64,000 nucleotides of DNA from Cochliopodium minus (Eukaryota > Discosea > Himatismenida > Cochliopodiidae): contig JAMYWO010000045.1 in the NCBI GenBank assembly GCA_024220525.1, positions 62,001 through 126,000 on the forward strand, written 5' to 3'. The position numbers and the translations under genes are program-made. Shown here one piece after another: positions 24,071-35,449 of this stretch; position 1 is the first letter of the stretch; every line of letters begins with the position of its first letter. The notes under the pieces were generated by a model that was not told the origin of the DNA, did not search any database, and was given only the letters and a program-made list of their open reading frames with translations.

Positions 24071-25758
24071 ATGAGTAACTCACAAACATTCAACACATTC
24101 CAGGAATTCTTCGAGAGTATTCATGTCGAAAATCTAAAAACAAAAGATGTGGTCTCCATTTCAAGCAAAGAAACCTTGGAAGAAGGATTCAATGTAATAA
24201 AATTAGCCACCTAAATAATTAACAAATTATAATATTAACTTGAAAATAATATTTTTTATTTTTTTTTTCATACAAGAAATTGGCAATCAACAATATTTTA
24301 TCTGCACCTGTATTTGATGAAGTAGAAAAGAAATATGTGTAAAAAAAAAATATTTTTCTTCTTTCAAAATTAATTTTATTGCCAACAAAATTTGACAACC
24401 AAAATATTTTCCTTTTTGAATTTTACTTCATTTTTATAAACCAGTGGATTTTTGGATATGAGAGATTTGGTATCATCTGTCGTTTTCATTGCTACACATT
24501 CCACCAGTTGGGAAGAAACAAAGACTTTGAAAGATTTGATAGTGAAGGCCAAATGGACCGAAGGATCATATACTGTAACATGTAAGAAAAAAATAAGAAT
24601 TATATTTAAGAGATATTAAGAAAAACAAAATCCCTCAAAAATATTTTCAAATATTATGCTCCAAGTTTTAAAAATATATTTTATACTGTAATTATGAAAA
24701 TCAAATAGATCAGCGGATATGATCATATTATAAATTAAATTTTAATAATCCAAAATAATCTTTAAAAATAGAATATTTTTCTCTCAATGATAATTAAAAT
24801 TAAATTGTTCGCAAATTTAATAGAAATATGCAAATTGATATTCTTTTATATCTCCCAATTTAAATTTGGCTTCAGATAAATAAATTCGACTCATTCTGAA
24901 TAATATTATTATATTAAAAGTTATATATATTTGAAAGCAAATAAACAATAAATTCAATTTTGACTTTTGATATTATTTAATATTCAAATAAATTCATCCT
25001 TTTTTCTTCAAATAAAAAAAAGATTTAGCAAGAAGAAACAAATACGTGCCTGTCAAAGTAGGATCCAGCCTCTTCGAAGTAGTGAAACTGATGGGAAACT
25101 CCAAAGTGAAAAGAGTGCCAATAGTAGACGAGCACGGAAAGATCATCTCAATCATCTCTCAATCCACCATCATCAACCTCGTCACTCAAAACATCAAAAG
25201 AATTCTCGATCCAAAGTTGAAGCAGAGCATCCACGATTTGGGTTTGGGTAACAAACCTGTCGTTTCTGTCAATAAGACTGCCAAGACTATTGATGTTTTT
25301 GGTTTGATGGACAAACATTCTTTCAGTGGTATCGCTTTTGTTGATAATGAAGGGAGATTGGGTAATAAAAAAAAACTATTACTTTTTTTTACTATTTTTT
25401 AATTTTTTTTAATTTTTAATTTTTTTTATTTTTTGTATCTTAATTTTGTATTATTTAATTGCTTTTCTTTTTTTTTCTAGTCGGAAACATTTCTTCACGT
25501 GATATCAAAGCATTCGTAAAGCAAATCGACTTCCACCTCCTTGTTTCACCAGTCGGAGAATTCATCAAACACCTCCGCGAGACTGACGTCAACATCACCC
25601 ACCCTACCATCAACTGTTTTGACAAGAACGCCTTCTCTTTTGTAATCGAAAAAATCTCCGCTACCAAAGTTCATCGTATTTTTGTTGTTGATGGTGAAGA
25701 ACATTTCCGTCCTTCTATTGTTGTTTCTTTACAAGATGTTCTCTCCAAATTTTTGTAA
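24071..25758 (+). CDS. four-CBS-domain protein, AMPK-gamma/SNF4-like
   Basis: Five exons (24071-24193, 24277-24338, 24445-24581, 25023-25361, 25481-25758) give 312 residues. CBS marks recur four times: APVFDEVEKKYVGFLDMRDLV; VKRVPIVDEHGKIISIISQS; FSGIAFVDNEGRLVGNISSRD; VHRIFVVDGEEHFRPSIVVS. CBS pairs bind adenine nucleotides; in the AMPK gamma subunit they sense AMP/ATP. The length and four-fold layout match SNF4/gamma, though plant-type CBSX and other CBS proteins share it, and there is no kinase-beta partner visible nearby. The 441-nt intron 3 separates CBS1 from CBS2. The third-base composition drifts from A/C to T along the last two exons (see finding). Confidence 0.9.
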
Positions 25759-25932
25759 TTTTTTGGATCTTTTTTTTTTTTGACAAGTTTGCATTCCTAC
25801 CCAACCCCAAAATACTTTCTTTGTTATAAACAGTTTTCAATAATAAAAAAAAAATTTTTTTCCAAACTATTTTTTCAATCCATTATTAGTTTTTTTTTTT
25901 AAAATCTATTTATTTTTTGAATAATTTGATTT

Positions 25933-27021
25933 TTAGTGAATTATTTCAACTTTGAACTCTGTATCCACGATCCAAGCCATAATAGCAAAACAATAATTCT
26001 GAGTCTTGACGAGGTTAACAATTTCATTTTGATATTTACTCCCTTTTTGATCTTCCAAAAGCATCAATCCTATGTTTTGGAATAAAGATGAAAAAATAAA
26101 AATTCTTTTGAGAGAAAAAAAAAGTATTGGAACCTTTCTGTTTGTTTATTTCGAAAATTAAATAATCTCCATTTTCATTAAAATAAATATCATTCAAGTT
26201 TTGTTTGTCATAAATATAAATCCCTTGAGATCCATCACTCTGGAATGATCCAATTTTAAAATAATCATCATTTAAGTTAGCATCGCAAATTCCACACATG
26301 AAACATCCGGTATCATCCTCATTTTTATTTTTTAAGAGAGTGATTTTGAGTTTGAGAGATGTTTTGATTTCATTAAATTTTATAAAAGAAAAATCATAAT
26401 TTTCTTGTATTTTGCGGAAATAAAATTCTCCCTTTATTTTTTTAAACTCAAATACATCTTTACAATAATTTTCAACTTTTAATCCTTTAATGAATATTTT
26501 AAAATTAAAGTTTAAAAAAAAAGTGTTAAAAGTATCTTACCACAAAAATACTTTTTAAATTCAAAAAATGAGGTTGTAAAGAGTAAAATTAAATGATTGT
26601 TTTTTATATTACCTTTGTGAATAAATAATACTTGTTCATTTTTAAATCAAACTCTGTTTTTTCAATTTCTTTCAATTTCTCATCTATCTCTTCTTCATTT
26701 ATTTCTCCAACATATTTCTTCCAAATTTGATTTGTATGATTTTTCTTCTCTGAAATTTTTTTTTTTTTTTGAAAAGAGGAATATATAAAATTTTTTTGAT
26801 TGTTATAAATTAAATATATTTGATGAACCTCTCAATAAATCAAAAAAGAATTTATTTGTTGAGAAGAGATTTGAAAGATCAATCAATTTTAATTCTTCGA
26901 AAAGTTTTTGGAAAAGCATTTTTGGTAATAATCTGAAGAAATTTTCATTCAAGCTATTTTTTTCTTCAACTATCTCCAAATCGTATTTTCTTTTCATTGA
27001 GTAAATCAAATGAAAATTCAA
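25933..27021 (-). CDS. F-box-like protein with a 10-nt microexon
   Basis: Five exons (27021-26829, 26749-26613, 26550-26541, 26484-26134, 26069-25933) give 275 residues. Residues 30 to 65, LLPKMLFQKLFEELKLIDL followed by SNLFSTNKFFFDLL, fit an F-box: the Pro, the helix-loop-helix, and the later HTNQIWKKYVG like the usual LWK after the box. F-box proteins link substrates to Skp1-cullin ubiquitin ligases. The C-terminal 150 residues are beta-rich with a CFMCGICD cluster that may bind a metal. Exon 3 is 10 nt; without it the frame hits a stop at once. The start may instead be MKRKYDLE at 26997. Confidence 0.72.
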
Positions 27022-27035
27022 TTTTTTTTTTATTA

Positions 27036-29375
27036 TTAATTAATCTCATTCAATTTTTCCAAATGACCTTCAATCTTCTTAAACTCAAAAAGATCAATCA
27101 AGGAAAGGTATTCTCTAAAAGAAGAAAAAGGTTTGGATCTCAACATAAAAATGAATTTTGAGAAATGATTGAGCTTCATCGCTTTTTCCCTGAAGACAAG
27201 AGAATCCTCTATGTGAGAAAAATCTTTCAAATAAATATTGTCTATTCTGTTACTTCCACCAACATAAATTTTGGAGATATCTTGATAAATTTTTTTCCAT
27301 TCAGGAAAATAATGGATGATATAGTCAGAATTAGTATGTCTTACTATTTCTATCATTTTTAAAGGAGTCATGTAGTTTATAAGAGTGATGGGGTAGAGAG
27401 AAAAATTGACCATATTAAAAATACAGGTGACATACTGTTTGTTTAAAATCAAAAAGTAAGAAGAGAGGTCCAATTTAGAATTCCCTTTTTTTCTACTTTT
27501 TGTTCTTAAAACTAATCCTTGGCAATTAAAACAGCAAACATTATTGAGATAATGCTTTGCATCTTCGATATTTTTTATATGAGGATATTTTTTCACTGAA
27601 ATCCAACCATATTTCCTTGAAATTTCTCCTTTATCTAAAAGGAGCATTTCTTTCATATCTATTACCTCTGTTAAAACTATGACATCATCAGAGTGTTCCA
27701 AATATCTTTCAACAGATGAAACGAATCGATGTTTTTTGGTTATTAGCTGAAAAGAAAAAGAACAGTGTTTGTGATCTTCTGGAAGTTTATAATTTTGCTT
27801 GTCCCATGTTTCCCAAAATAATTTGTCCAAAATATAACTTGTATCTTTTGGATTTTTGCTACTTTCTTTCTTCCATCCTGCATAAAAAATATTAAAATAT
27901 AATATAATAAAATTTTAAGAAAAAATATTTGCCCAAAATATCAGAAGGGTTATTACAATCGTAATTAGATGACAAATTCCATTCTCCTTTGAAGTAATAT
28001 AAATTACAAGGAAAATCGTCCAAATACTCATATACTTCTTCAAATTCAAATTTATTTATGTCTTCTTCTTGAAAATAATGTTTCATAGATTTGGGAGGTA
28101 ATTTGATGGAAATGGGTTTTAAATTATCCTCCAAATCCAAAATAAGAGAAGAGAACTCCTTTTGTAAATCTGTTTTATTATCATTACATTCGAGCAAAGA
28201 AAACATTAAGAGGTGAGGGTATTTATCATGAGGAGTATAGAAAATTTTATTCTCTGATTTCAACAGGGATAAACTCTTTTTATTGTCTGACAATTCTTTT
28301 TGAATTTCAAAATGAAATTTATTATTATTTTCATTCAAATTAATTTCTTTGTAAAAATTATCCAAATTTTTGAAAAATCCGTTTTTCCAAGTTCTATGAA
28401 GAGAGAAGAAAGCAGAGTAAGAATCCGTTTGAAATTTGTTGTAAAAATTTGTTTTGTTTCCAGCCAGAAAATTTATTTCCTTGATGAAAGAGTTTTGAAT
28501 ATTTGCATAATCAAGATACTTCACTCTTTCGTTTGGTTTAGTGTTCAAAACAATTTCAGTGAAATATTTATTTGCACAAGAATAATCGATTATCTTCCCA
28601 TACTTCAATATTTGTTGAGCGAACATCAGATATCTTAAAGAATGTACCAAATCTTTCTTGGATCCTCTCAAATTTTCATTGGACTCATTATTTTTCAAAC
28701 ATTCTTCGTATTTGTCTTGAGACATTCTAAACCTTGCTTTACTTTCAAAAATACATGTCCTTCTCAATATTTCTCTGTCCACAGTAAAATTTACTTGTTT
28801 TTTTTTCTTCCAAATGTGCTTTTCTTCCAGAACTTTAATATTTAATTTAAATTTTAATTAACACTTTTAAAGTTTTACAAAAAATTTCCATGAAATCATG
28901 TCCTATTAAATTGTTTTAAAATTAAAATTTTGGATAATGTTCGTTTTATTTACTGTGTTCTCCCATTCCCGCGAGAAAATCTCCCCACCCAATAAAGGTG
29001 ACATTGATTAACCCATCATCAAAACATTTCCACATTGGATGAGCTTCCCTAGAATAAAAATAAAAATATGTTAAAAAAACGCTCTTAACCAAAATTTTGA
29101 AGAAATTACTCTAATCTTGGTTTGTATATCTCTTTTCCTTCCTTTTAATTTTTAATTTAAATAACCCAAATTAAATTTTATTTTCTTACAATAAAAGAAT
29201 CATTTAGCAATATTATCAAATCATAATCTGAATCCTTTCTGTGAGATCCATAAACTCTCGATCCCCAAAGATATACATTGAGTATATTTTCGTCATTCAA
29301 ATCCTTATCCCATTTCTCTTTCAAAATATCAAGGACCCTTTCATAATTTATAATATCATCCTCAATCATCATCAA
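27036..29375 (-). CDS. nucleotidyltransferase fused to a degenerate T4 Rnl1-type RNA ligase
   Basis: Five exons (29375-29190, 29141-29110, 29048-28954, 28832-27933, 27877-27036) give 684 residues. Residues 1 to about 110 hold a DNA polymerase beta-like nucleotidyltransferase: LWGSRVYGSHRKDSDYDLIIL has the GS at 38-39 and the metal-binding Asp pair 50/52. A helical part follows (HSLRYLMFAQQILKYGKI). From about 300 the chain follows the ligase at 62152-63669: TLYYYDGNW versus NLYYFKGEW, SYFPEWKELY versus HYFPEWKKIY. But motif I KYDGS is YLDDFPC (about 370), motif III Glu is Gln (FQLI), and motif IV EGFVV is QGLVL (about 523). So adenylyl transfer by this domain is unlikely. Intron 4 has a GC donor. 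Confidence 0.87.
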
Positions 29376-29431
29376 AAAGCAAAAGAGAAAAACAAAATAA
29401 ATCTTCTATTCCTTTTTTTTTTTTTTTTGAT

Positions 29432-30184
29432 TTAATTTTTATTTATATGAAATATATAATCATATTGCCCAATAACCACTCTTATTTTGGATGCTTTGAT
29501 AAAGATGCTTTTCTTTATCTTTTTGAAATCTCCTAAATCCACTTTTTCATTGGTATAAGCTATGCTAATATGAGGGATGGGAGGATCATAATAAAGTTCA
29601 GCATTGATTTTAGAAAGTACAAAGTCGACATGTTTTATCAAATCTATAATCTAAGAGTATTGAAAACTATAATTAATAAATATAAAAGAATAGAAGACAA
29701 GATATTAAATGATTACATTTTGCTTTGTATTATCAGAAACAACTAAGGACAAAAAAGTTTTATCTTTTTCATCATTCAAAAAATAAGTTGCACGATCCAA
29801 TTTATACTTGAAAGAATTCTCAATTTTACCACATTCTACCTTGAACAAATCAATTACCTCATCTATTTGATTTCTCTTAAGGATAAAGGTCTTTGAAAGA
29901 CTTAAATGAAGTTTATCCCCTTCAATTATAATAAATTTGGGATTTTCTTGATTGATCTTCTCTTCATTGAGGATCTCTTTGATATATTGTGAGAATTGAT
30001 CTTTCTTATCATCCAATTCAAGTTCAATGCAAACAAAAGATTGATAATTCCCTTCATCCAATTTCTCTTTTTCTTTATTTGAAGTCTTTCTCTTTTTATT
30101 TACTTTTTTATTTGCATTATCCAAAATATCATCTTCCACAGGAGGTAAAATGATATTTATCTTTTTGTTAATATTTTTCTTCAT
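29432..30184 (-). CDS. USB1: USB1-like U6 snRNA phosphodiesterase
   Basis: Two exons (30184-29717, 29650-29432) give 228 residues. The 2H phosphodiesterase signature is present twice: LHLSLSKT (His93, Ser95) and PHISIAY (His183, Ser185), in the USB1 spacing and with the USB1-specific SLSKT and HISIAY wording. USB1 is a nuclear 3'-to-5' exoribonuclease that trims U6 snRNA oligo(U) tails and leaves a cyclic phosphate or 3' phosphate. An N-terminal basic region (KKVNKKRKTSNK) may be a nuclear signal. The stop lies 56 bp upstream of the next gene's start on the same strand. Confidence 0.93.
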
Positions 30185-30391
30185 TTCCTTTCGAATGTTT
30201 GATGGATGTGAGCTTTGATTTCAAAACAGATGAAAATCAATATGATCTGATTATTACTTTTCTATTTTTAAATTTTTTTTTTATTATAAAATTCCATTTT
30301 TAGAAAATAAAATTTATTTTTTATTTATTTTTAATTTAATCCAAATAAATAATTAATAAAAAAAAATAAAAAAAAAAAACTTGATTTTAAA

Positions 30392-30979
30392 ATGCAAAAC
30401 GTAAAATGTGTAGTTGTTGGAGATGGAGCAGTTGGTAAAACTTGCTTATTGATCAGTTATACAACAAATGCTTTTCCAGGAGAATATATCCCAACTGTTT
30501 TTGACAATTATTCTGCAAATGTGATGGTTGATGGAAAGCCAATCAATTTGGGACTTTGGGATACTGCAGGACAAGAAGATTATGATAAATTGAGACCATT
30601 ATCCTATCCACAAACAGATGTATTCTTGATTTGCTTCTCATTGATTTCTCCAACCTCTTTTGATAATGTTAAATCAAAATGGATGCCAGAAATTAGACTT
30701 CATATGCCAAATACTAAATGTATTCTTGTTGGAACCAAATTGGATTTGAGAGATGATCCAAATACCATCCAAAAATTGGCAGAAAAGAAATCAGCACCAA
30801 TCACATATGAAAGAGGATTGGCAATGTCCAAAGAAATTGGAGCAATTAAATATATTGAATGTTCTGCTCTTACACAAAAGAATTTGAAGCTTGTATTTGA
30901 TGAAGCAATTAGATGTCATTTGTTTCCAACTGAATCAGTAAAAGAGAAAAAAAGTGGAGGAGGATGCAACATTCTTTAA
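30392..30979 (+). CDS. RAC: Rac-type Rho GTPase
   Basis: Single exon, 195 residues. G boxes: P-loop GDGAVGKT (10-17), effector loop [18 protein letters not shown] (57-65), [16 protein letters not shown]. The Rho insert region is present (about 120-135). The C-terminus is [13 protein letters not shown], a CAAX box with polybasic lead; final Leu predicts geranylgeranylation. Rac cycles between GDP and GTP and drives actin at the membrane. The lack of introns and strong use of a few codons (TTG, CCA, GGA, GCA) suggest high expression. Confidence 0.97.
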   Translation: MQNVKCVVVGDGAVGKTCLLISYTTNAFPGEYIPTVFDNYSANVMVDGKPINLGLWDTAGQEDYDKLRPLSYPQTDVFLICFSLISPTSFDNVKSKWMPEIRLHMPNTKCILVGTKLDLRDDPNTIQKLAEKKSAPITYERGLAMSKEIGAIKYIECSALTQKNLKLVFDEAIRCHLFPTESVKEKKSGGGCNIL

Positions 30980-31246
30980 ACAAAAAATTTTGAAGAAAAA
31001 TTAAATTTATTGTATTTTAAACAAATGGACCTTTTTTTTTTTGGCTTTATTAAAAAGATGCATCCAAACCAATTCTATCAAAGAAAAGAAGTTTACAATA
31101 ATATGAATTATTAAGTTTTTTTGATTGAAAAATTTAACAACTATATATTTGAGTACTAGAAATAACTTATTTGAAATTCATAAAAATATATTCTTTTTTT
31201 TTAATAATTTAATTAAAGATCAAAAGAGTTTTTTGTTGAAAAAAAA

Positions 31247-32304
31247 TCAGTTCCAATCAAAACCTTCTTTTTGTTTTAACATTCTGTTGAGTCTTTGAAT
31301 AGCAGCAGTGACTTGTTGGATACCAGGAGAAATCTCTTGTAACTTCTTCATGTCGTCCAAACCTTGTTGGATTTTTTCCAAAGATTCATAAGACAACCCA
31401 CGTTTAAGCAATGCCTTTACATTATTAGGATCCAATTCTAAATTGAAAAGAATGTTTTAATATCTTGTGTGATAAAATAAATTTATGTCAATAATTTCAT
31501 TACCTAATACTTCAGTACTATCAGAAATGGTTTGTTTGAATGAACGTAATTGATAATGACATGCAGCTCTATTGTTCAAGCAATCAATCTTTTCTTTAGG
31601 ATCTTTTGAGAGAGCAATTGCACGAGAATAGCATTCGATAGCATCAGGAAAAAGACCCTTTTTATAAAATTCATTTCCTTCCAATTTTGCCAATACTGCA
31701 GGTGATCCATTTTGCTTTTGTGCTTTGATCTTATTTTCTTCTACAATTTTTTTAACTTCACTCAATTTATCTTTGATTCCTTGATCTTTTGGATCCAAAT
31801 TATTTCCTGTTTGCAATGCTTCTAATGCTTCATTATGACGATGCAACAATGCAAGTGCATTACCTTTAAATAATTTTTAAAATATATGATAAATTTGAAC
31901 AAATATAAAAAAAAAGTTGAGAAAATATAAAGAAAAATTTAAATTTTTGTTTGAGTACTTTGATATATTTATTTATTCTCAACAACAAACATTTACTCAC
32001 AAAATAAAAATTTTTCTATAACTCTATCATAAATCTGAATTAAAAAAGGTTTATTTATTAATTTACCTCTACGATAATATCCTTTAGCCCATTTTGGATC
32101 AATTTTAATACAATTATCAGAATCTTCAACTGCTTTTTGGAGTTCTCCTAATGCAGTATAACATGCAGATCTGTTACTGTAATAAATATGACTTGGCAAT
32201 TCTTCAATGGCTTTTGTGTACCATTTAATTGCTTCAATATAATTTCCTTGGGAAAAATATTTGTTTCCTTCAGTTTTATGTTTCTCTGCAGTTTCTTTGC
32301 TCAT
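31247..32304 (-). CDS. TPR co-chaperone-like protein
   Basis: Three exons (32304-32067, 31863-31504, 31437-31247) give 262 residues. Two TPR blocks: residues 5 to 110 (KTEGNKYFSQGNYIEAIKWY, then YSNRSACYTALGEL, then DPKWAKGYYRRGNALALL) and 135 to 225 (KLEGNEFYKKGLFPDAIECY, then LNNRAACHYQL, then DPNNVKALLKRG). Asn/Lys/Arg positions of the carboxylate clamp (KxxGN, N, KxxxR) are kept in both, which predicts binding of Hsp70/Hsp90 EEVD tails. Size fits TOMM34- or STI1-related proteins; no DP domain is seen. Ends in a basic helix and GFDWN. Confidence 0.9.
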
Positions 32305-32604
32305 TCTTTTGATTGATTAATAAAAATAATCTCTTTAATTTTTTTTTATTTATTAATATAAATATTTACAAAAAACCAGATCAATTTGTTTCATAAAACC
32401 AAAATAATTAAGCTAATTTTTAAGGTTGTTTTTCTTGACTTTCTTGTGAATATTTTTTTTAGTTTTATTTTAATTGGAGATATCTAATAAATTTGAATAT
32501 ATTTATTCACTGAATATTTTTATTTAAATTTTTAATAAAAAAAAAATAAAAACAAAACAAAACATTTAAATGAAAATTAAAGCAAGAACAAATTTGATAG
32601 ACTT
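32305..32604. other. intergenic, no feature seen
   Basis: 300 bp of AT-rich sequence upstream of the TPR gene and downstream of the next minus-strand gene. Confidence 0.4.
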
Positions 32605-34110
32605 TTAATCATCCTTGACATAATTTAAATAATAAGACTCAGATGTTGTTGGAAAACCAAAAAAGAAAAAGTAAAAACTCCAAGTACTTGGCAACAATGA
32701 CAAGCCAATCATAAGAAAGGAAAGCCAATAATGAAAAGATTTAAGAATTAAACCAATGATCAAAGGATTTATCACAACCAAAAAAACACAAATACAAATG
32801 AAAATAACTTTGATGATAAGATTTCTGTTGGGACCATGTAAAGGAGAGTTTCTTGGCTTTATAGTTTTTTCAAAAAATTAGTTTTTATTTGAATATTTTC
32901 ATTTTTATTTGTTTACCTCCACATTTGATTTGTTTAATTGATCTAATGTATTTTTAACTAAACTTTCTGATTTGTGGTGAAAAACATGAAACCCTCTCGC
33001 AAAGGTAACCACACCCTTTGAGTAATCTATTCGGTTGATGTTTTTGAGGAAATAAAAATACAAAGAATTTGTTCCATCTTTAGAAATGTGAAATATTCTC
33101 TGTAAAAAAAAAGTAAAATATTTGAAAATAATAAATATAAAAAATATTACTTGATTAGTTAAAACAACAGAAACAACGTTTCTATAAGCGCTTATAGTTT
33201 TGTAGACATAACGAACAAAAGGAATGATGGTGACATAACAAACAAGAAGAAAAGAAGTGAAACTAGAGTTGTGTTGGTAAGTATGTAACAAAGCAGGGAA
33301 GAGGAGAGCAAAAGTTATGCTATGCAGCAAATTGCACCTGAAAGAAGTCAAACTTAAAATTCCCTTGAATCCATCATTACAACAATTTTCAGCTAAAATT
33401 ATTTTTTCATCTTTTGTTTTTTAATTTTTTTAAATTTTTTTTAATTTTTTTTAAAATTTTTAAAAATTTTTTTACCCATAAAGAGATATTCGCTCAAAAG
33501 ATTGTATTGATTTTTGTTGAGACAAAGCCTTGTGATTTCTATATCACTGTCATAGTTGTAGGTTTGCAAGCTGCTGATTCTATGAGTATTGAAAACGTTG
33601 ACGACCCAATTTTTTGGTGTTTTGATTGTCCAAACGATCAAGTAAATACTCAGTCCTATTCAAATAAAAAAATAAATTCATTAAAATATAAATAAAATTA
33701 AATAAATTTAATTTTTTTTTTGGAAAATAAAAAAATGAAAAATTTAATTAATAAGATTAATTTGAAGAAAAAAAACATTTGAAATTATTTTAAAAATAAA
33801 CAAAAAAAATAATACCAAAAAAAATGACGAGATTGAAGATGAGAGACATTGGATTGTCAAAGAATGAATCAGAGAAAGGAAAGAAAACGTACATCAAACT
33901 GATCAAGAAGGAGATGAGAGTGATTGTGAAGAGACGGCGTGCAGTGATGGAACGTTGGCAATTGCTACACATGTTGAACTCTGAGAAGCCGTTTTTGTCC
34001 AGCTTTTGTTTGGACATCAGTTGACTTGCACAGTAGCAACAAAATGCGTCTTCGGGAGATATTTCATTTGCTATGTTTTTCCATGGTCTTGTAAAGTTTG
34101 CTTTGTTCAT
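32605..34110 (-). CDS. multi-pass membrane protein with N-terminal zinc ribbon
   Basis: Five exons (34110-33816, 33655-33476, 33392-33151, 33099-32917, 32856-32605) give 383 residues. Residues 20 to 55 hold CCYCASQLMSKQKL and then MCSNCQ, a probable zinc ribbon facing the cytosol. Hydrophobic segments follow at about 60-80 and 90-105, at 175-225 (ITFALLFPALLHTY, then LLVCYVTIIPFVRYVY), and two at the end (VIFICICVFLVVINPLII and WLSFLMIGLSLLPSTWSF). Between them are soluble strands (NQRIFHISKD) that look like a bPH-type or GRAM-like sheet, unproven. All phases close. I know no named family; ER or Golgi location is a guess. Confidence 0.68.
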
Positions 34111-34361
34111 TTTATAAAAAAGTGAGTTTTTGATTGATTCGTGAATATTTTAATTGATAAATTTTAATAATCTGATTATGATTATTACAATTTTGTTATC
34201 GGATATTAATTTATGACTAAAATGATTTTGAGTGTTGGTTATTTTAGAATTCAAATTTATTATATTTCATTCAAGGGTTAAATGCAAATATAACGGTTTA
34301 TTTTTGGTTGACAAATTTTATATTATCAACTTTCAAGTGATATTTAATTAATTTTTTAGAT

Positions 34362-34709
34362 TCATTTACCTCTCTTTTGAATATAAAAAAAGAATAGGAG
34401 AAGAATGGTCAATGGAATGAAGAAGAAAGTTGCTATTTGTTGATTTTTGAGGCAAATATATGGATTCACAGTTACACTTTGCAATAAACATTGGATCTCA
34501 GTGCAACTATAAATATTATTGGTAGAATTGAAACAATTGAGATCTCCTTTAAAGGTGCATTTGTTGTCTGTTAGACACCATGTGCAATTTGAATCGAGAC
34601 AATTTGCACAATTTTGGAAATCTTGGCAATATGCATCTCGAATAACTACACAATTGATCAAATTCAAGAAGATGGCAAAAAATAATATTACAATAACTTT
34701 CAATTTCAT
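34362..34709 (-). CDS. small type I membrane protein with PSI domain
   Basis: 115 residues in one exon. MKLKVIVILFFAIFLNLINC is a signal peptide. The Cys-rich part has the plexin-semaphorin-integrin pattern: CANCLDSNCTWCLTDNKC with flanking Cys. A membrane helix, TFFFIPLTILLLFFFYI, then QKRGK end the protein. It resembles the membrane-tethered PSI proteins such as PTTG1IP in layout. The final GGTAAAT could also be a splice donor, so a cytosolic tail exon may be missing. Confidence 0.78.
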   Translation of the reverse strand: MKLKVIVILFFAIFLNLINCVVIRDAYCQDFQNCANCLDSNCTWCLTDNKCTFKGDLNCFNSTNNIYSCTEIQCLLQSVTVNPYICLKNQQIATFFFIPLTILLLFFFYIQKRGK

Positions 34710-34877
34710 TTTTTTTTATATTCAGAGAAACAAAATAAAACAATCCTTTTTCAAAGTATTTTCTTCATTTTGAACCATTTGTGGAAACCTTTAAAATTCT
34801 TGTAACCATAACTGAATTTTTGGTTCAATTATTCTTTTTTTTTTTTTCACAAAAGAAATAAAAAAATTGAAAGAAAA

Positions 34878-35402
34878 ATGAAGAAAAACTTTGTTTATTC
34901 GTCTCTTTTTTCAATCTTTTCATCTCTCTTTGCATCTAGTTGCTGTATTATACAGTTAATTCTAAATTATCTATCAATGGGATGTGCAGGGCTCTCATTA
35001 TTAGATAAATATGAGCATATTTTCATCACAATAAGCATCATCTCATTAATACAATTATATAGAACCAGATCATCAAATAAAAATTTCATCATAGTCTTAT
35101 TCATTTGTTCACTCATCTTTTTATCAAAATATTACATAAATTGGCTAAATATGAATCCAAATCTTTTGAATGAAGAAAAGGAGATAGTTTACAACAATTT
35201 TTTAGTGAAGAATGTATTTTGTGGGAGTTGCGCAAACAAATTGTGTTCCTCTCTTTCTGATCTAACCAAACTTTGCAAAATAGAACTCCTCAAAGATTCA
35301 ATGGCAAATCTTACAGTGATATTAGAGAAAAAAGTATCAATTGATCAGTTCATAAATACTTTAGAATCCATCAAAAATTATCAATTTAAAATCCTCAATT
35401 AA
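34878..35402 (+). CDS. MerT-like transporter fused to an HMA-like domain
   Basis: Single exon, 174 residues. Three hydrophobic segments come first. The first has SSCCIIQLILNYLSMGCAG, like the vicinal Cys pair in helix 1 of the bacterial mercuric transporter MerT (ACC-x-x-P-L). After about residue 115 comes NFLVKNVFCGSCANKLC, an HMA/MerP-like metal loop, with VTV-like strand MANLTVILEKKVSIDQFINT. MerT passes Hg(II) inward from MerP through cysteine pairs; other MerT-like proteins may carry other soft metals. Codon use and A+T match the neighbours, so any transfer would be old. Function is inferred from the cysteine layout only. Confidence 0.68.
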   Translation: MKKNFVYSSLFSIFSSLFASSCCIIQLILNYLSMGCAGLSLLDKYEHIFITISIISLIQLYRTRSSNKNFIIVLFICSLIFLSKYYINWLNMNPNLLNEEKEIVYNNFLVKNVFCGSCANKLCSSLSDLTKLCKIELLKDSMANLTVILEKKVSIDQFINTLESIKNYQFKILN

Positions 35403-35449
35403 AAAAAAAAGTATTTTTAAAATTAACTTTTAATTTAACTTTTATTCTT

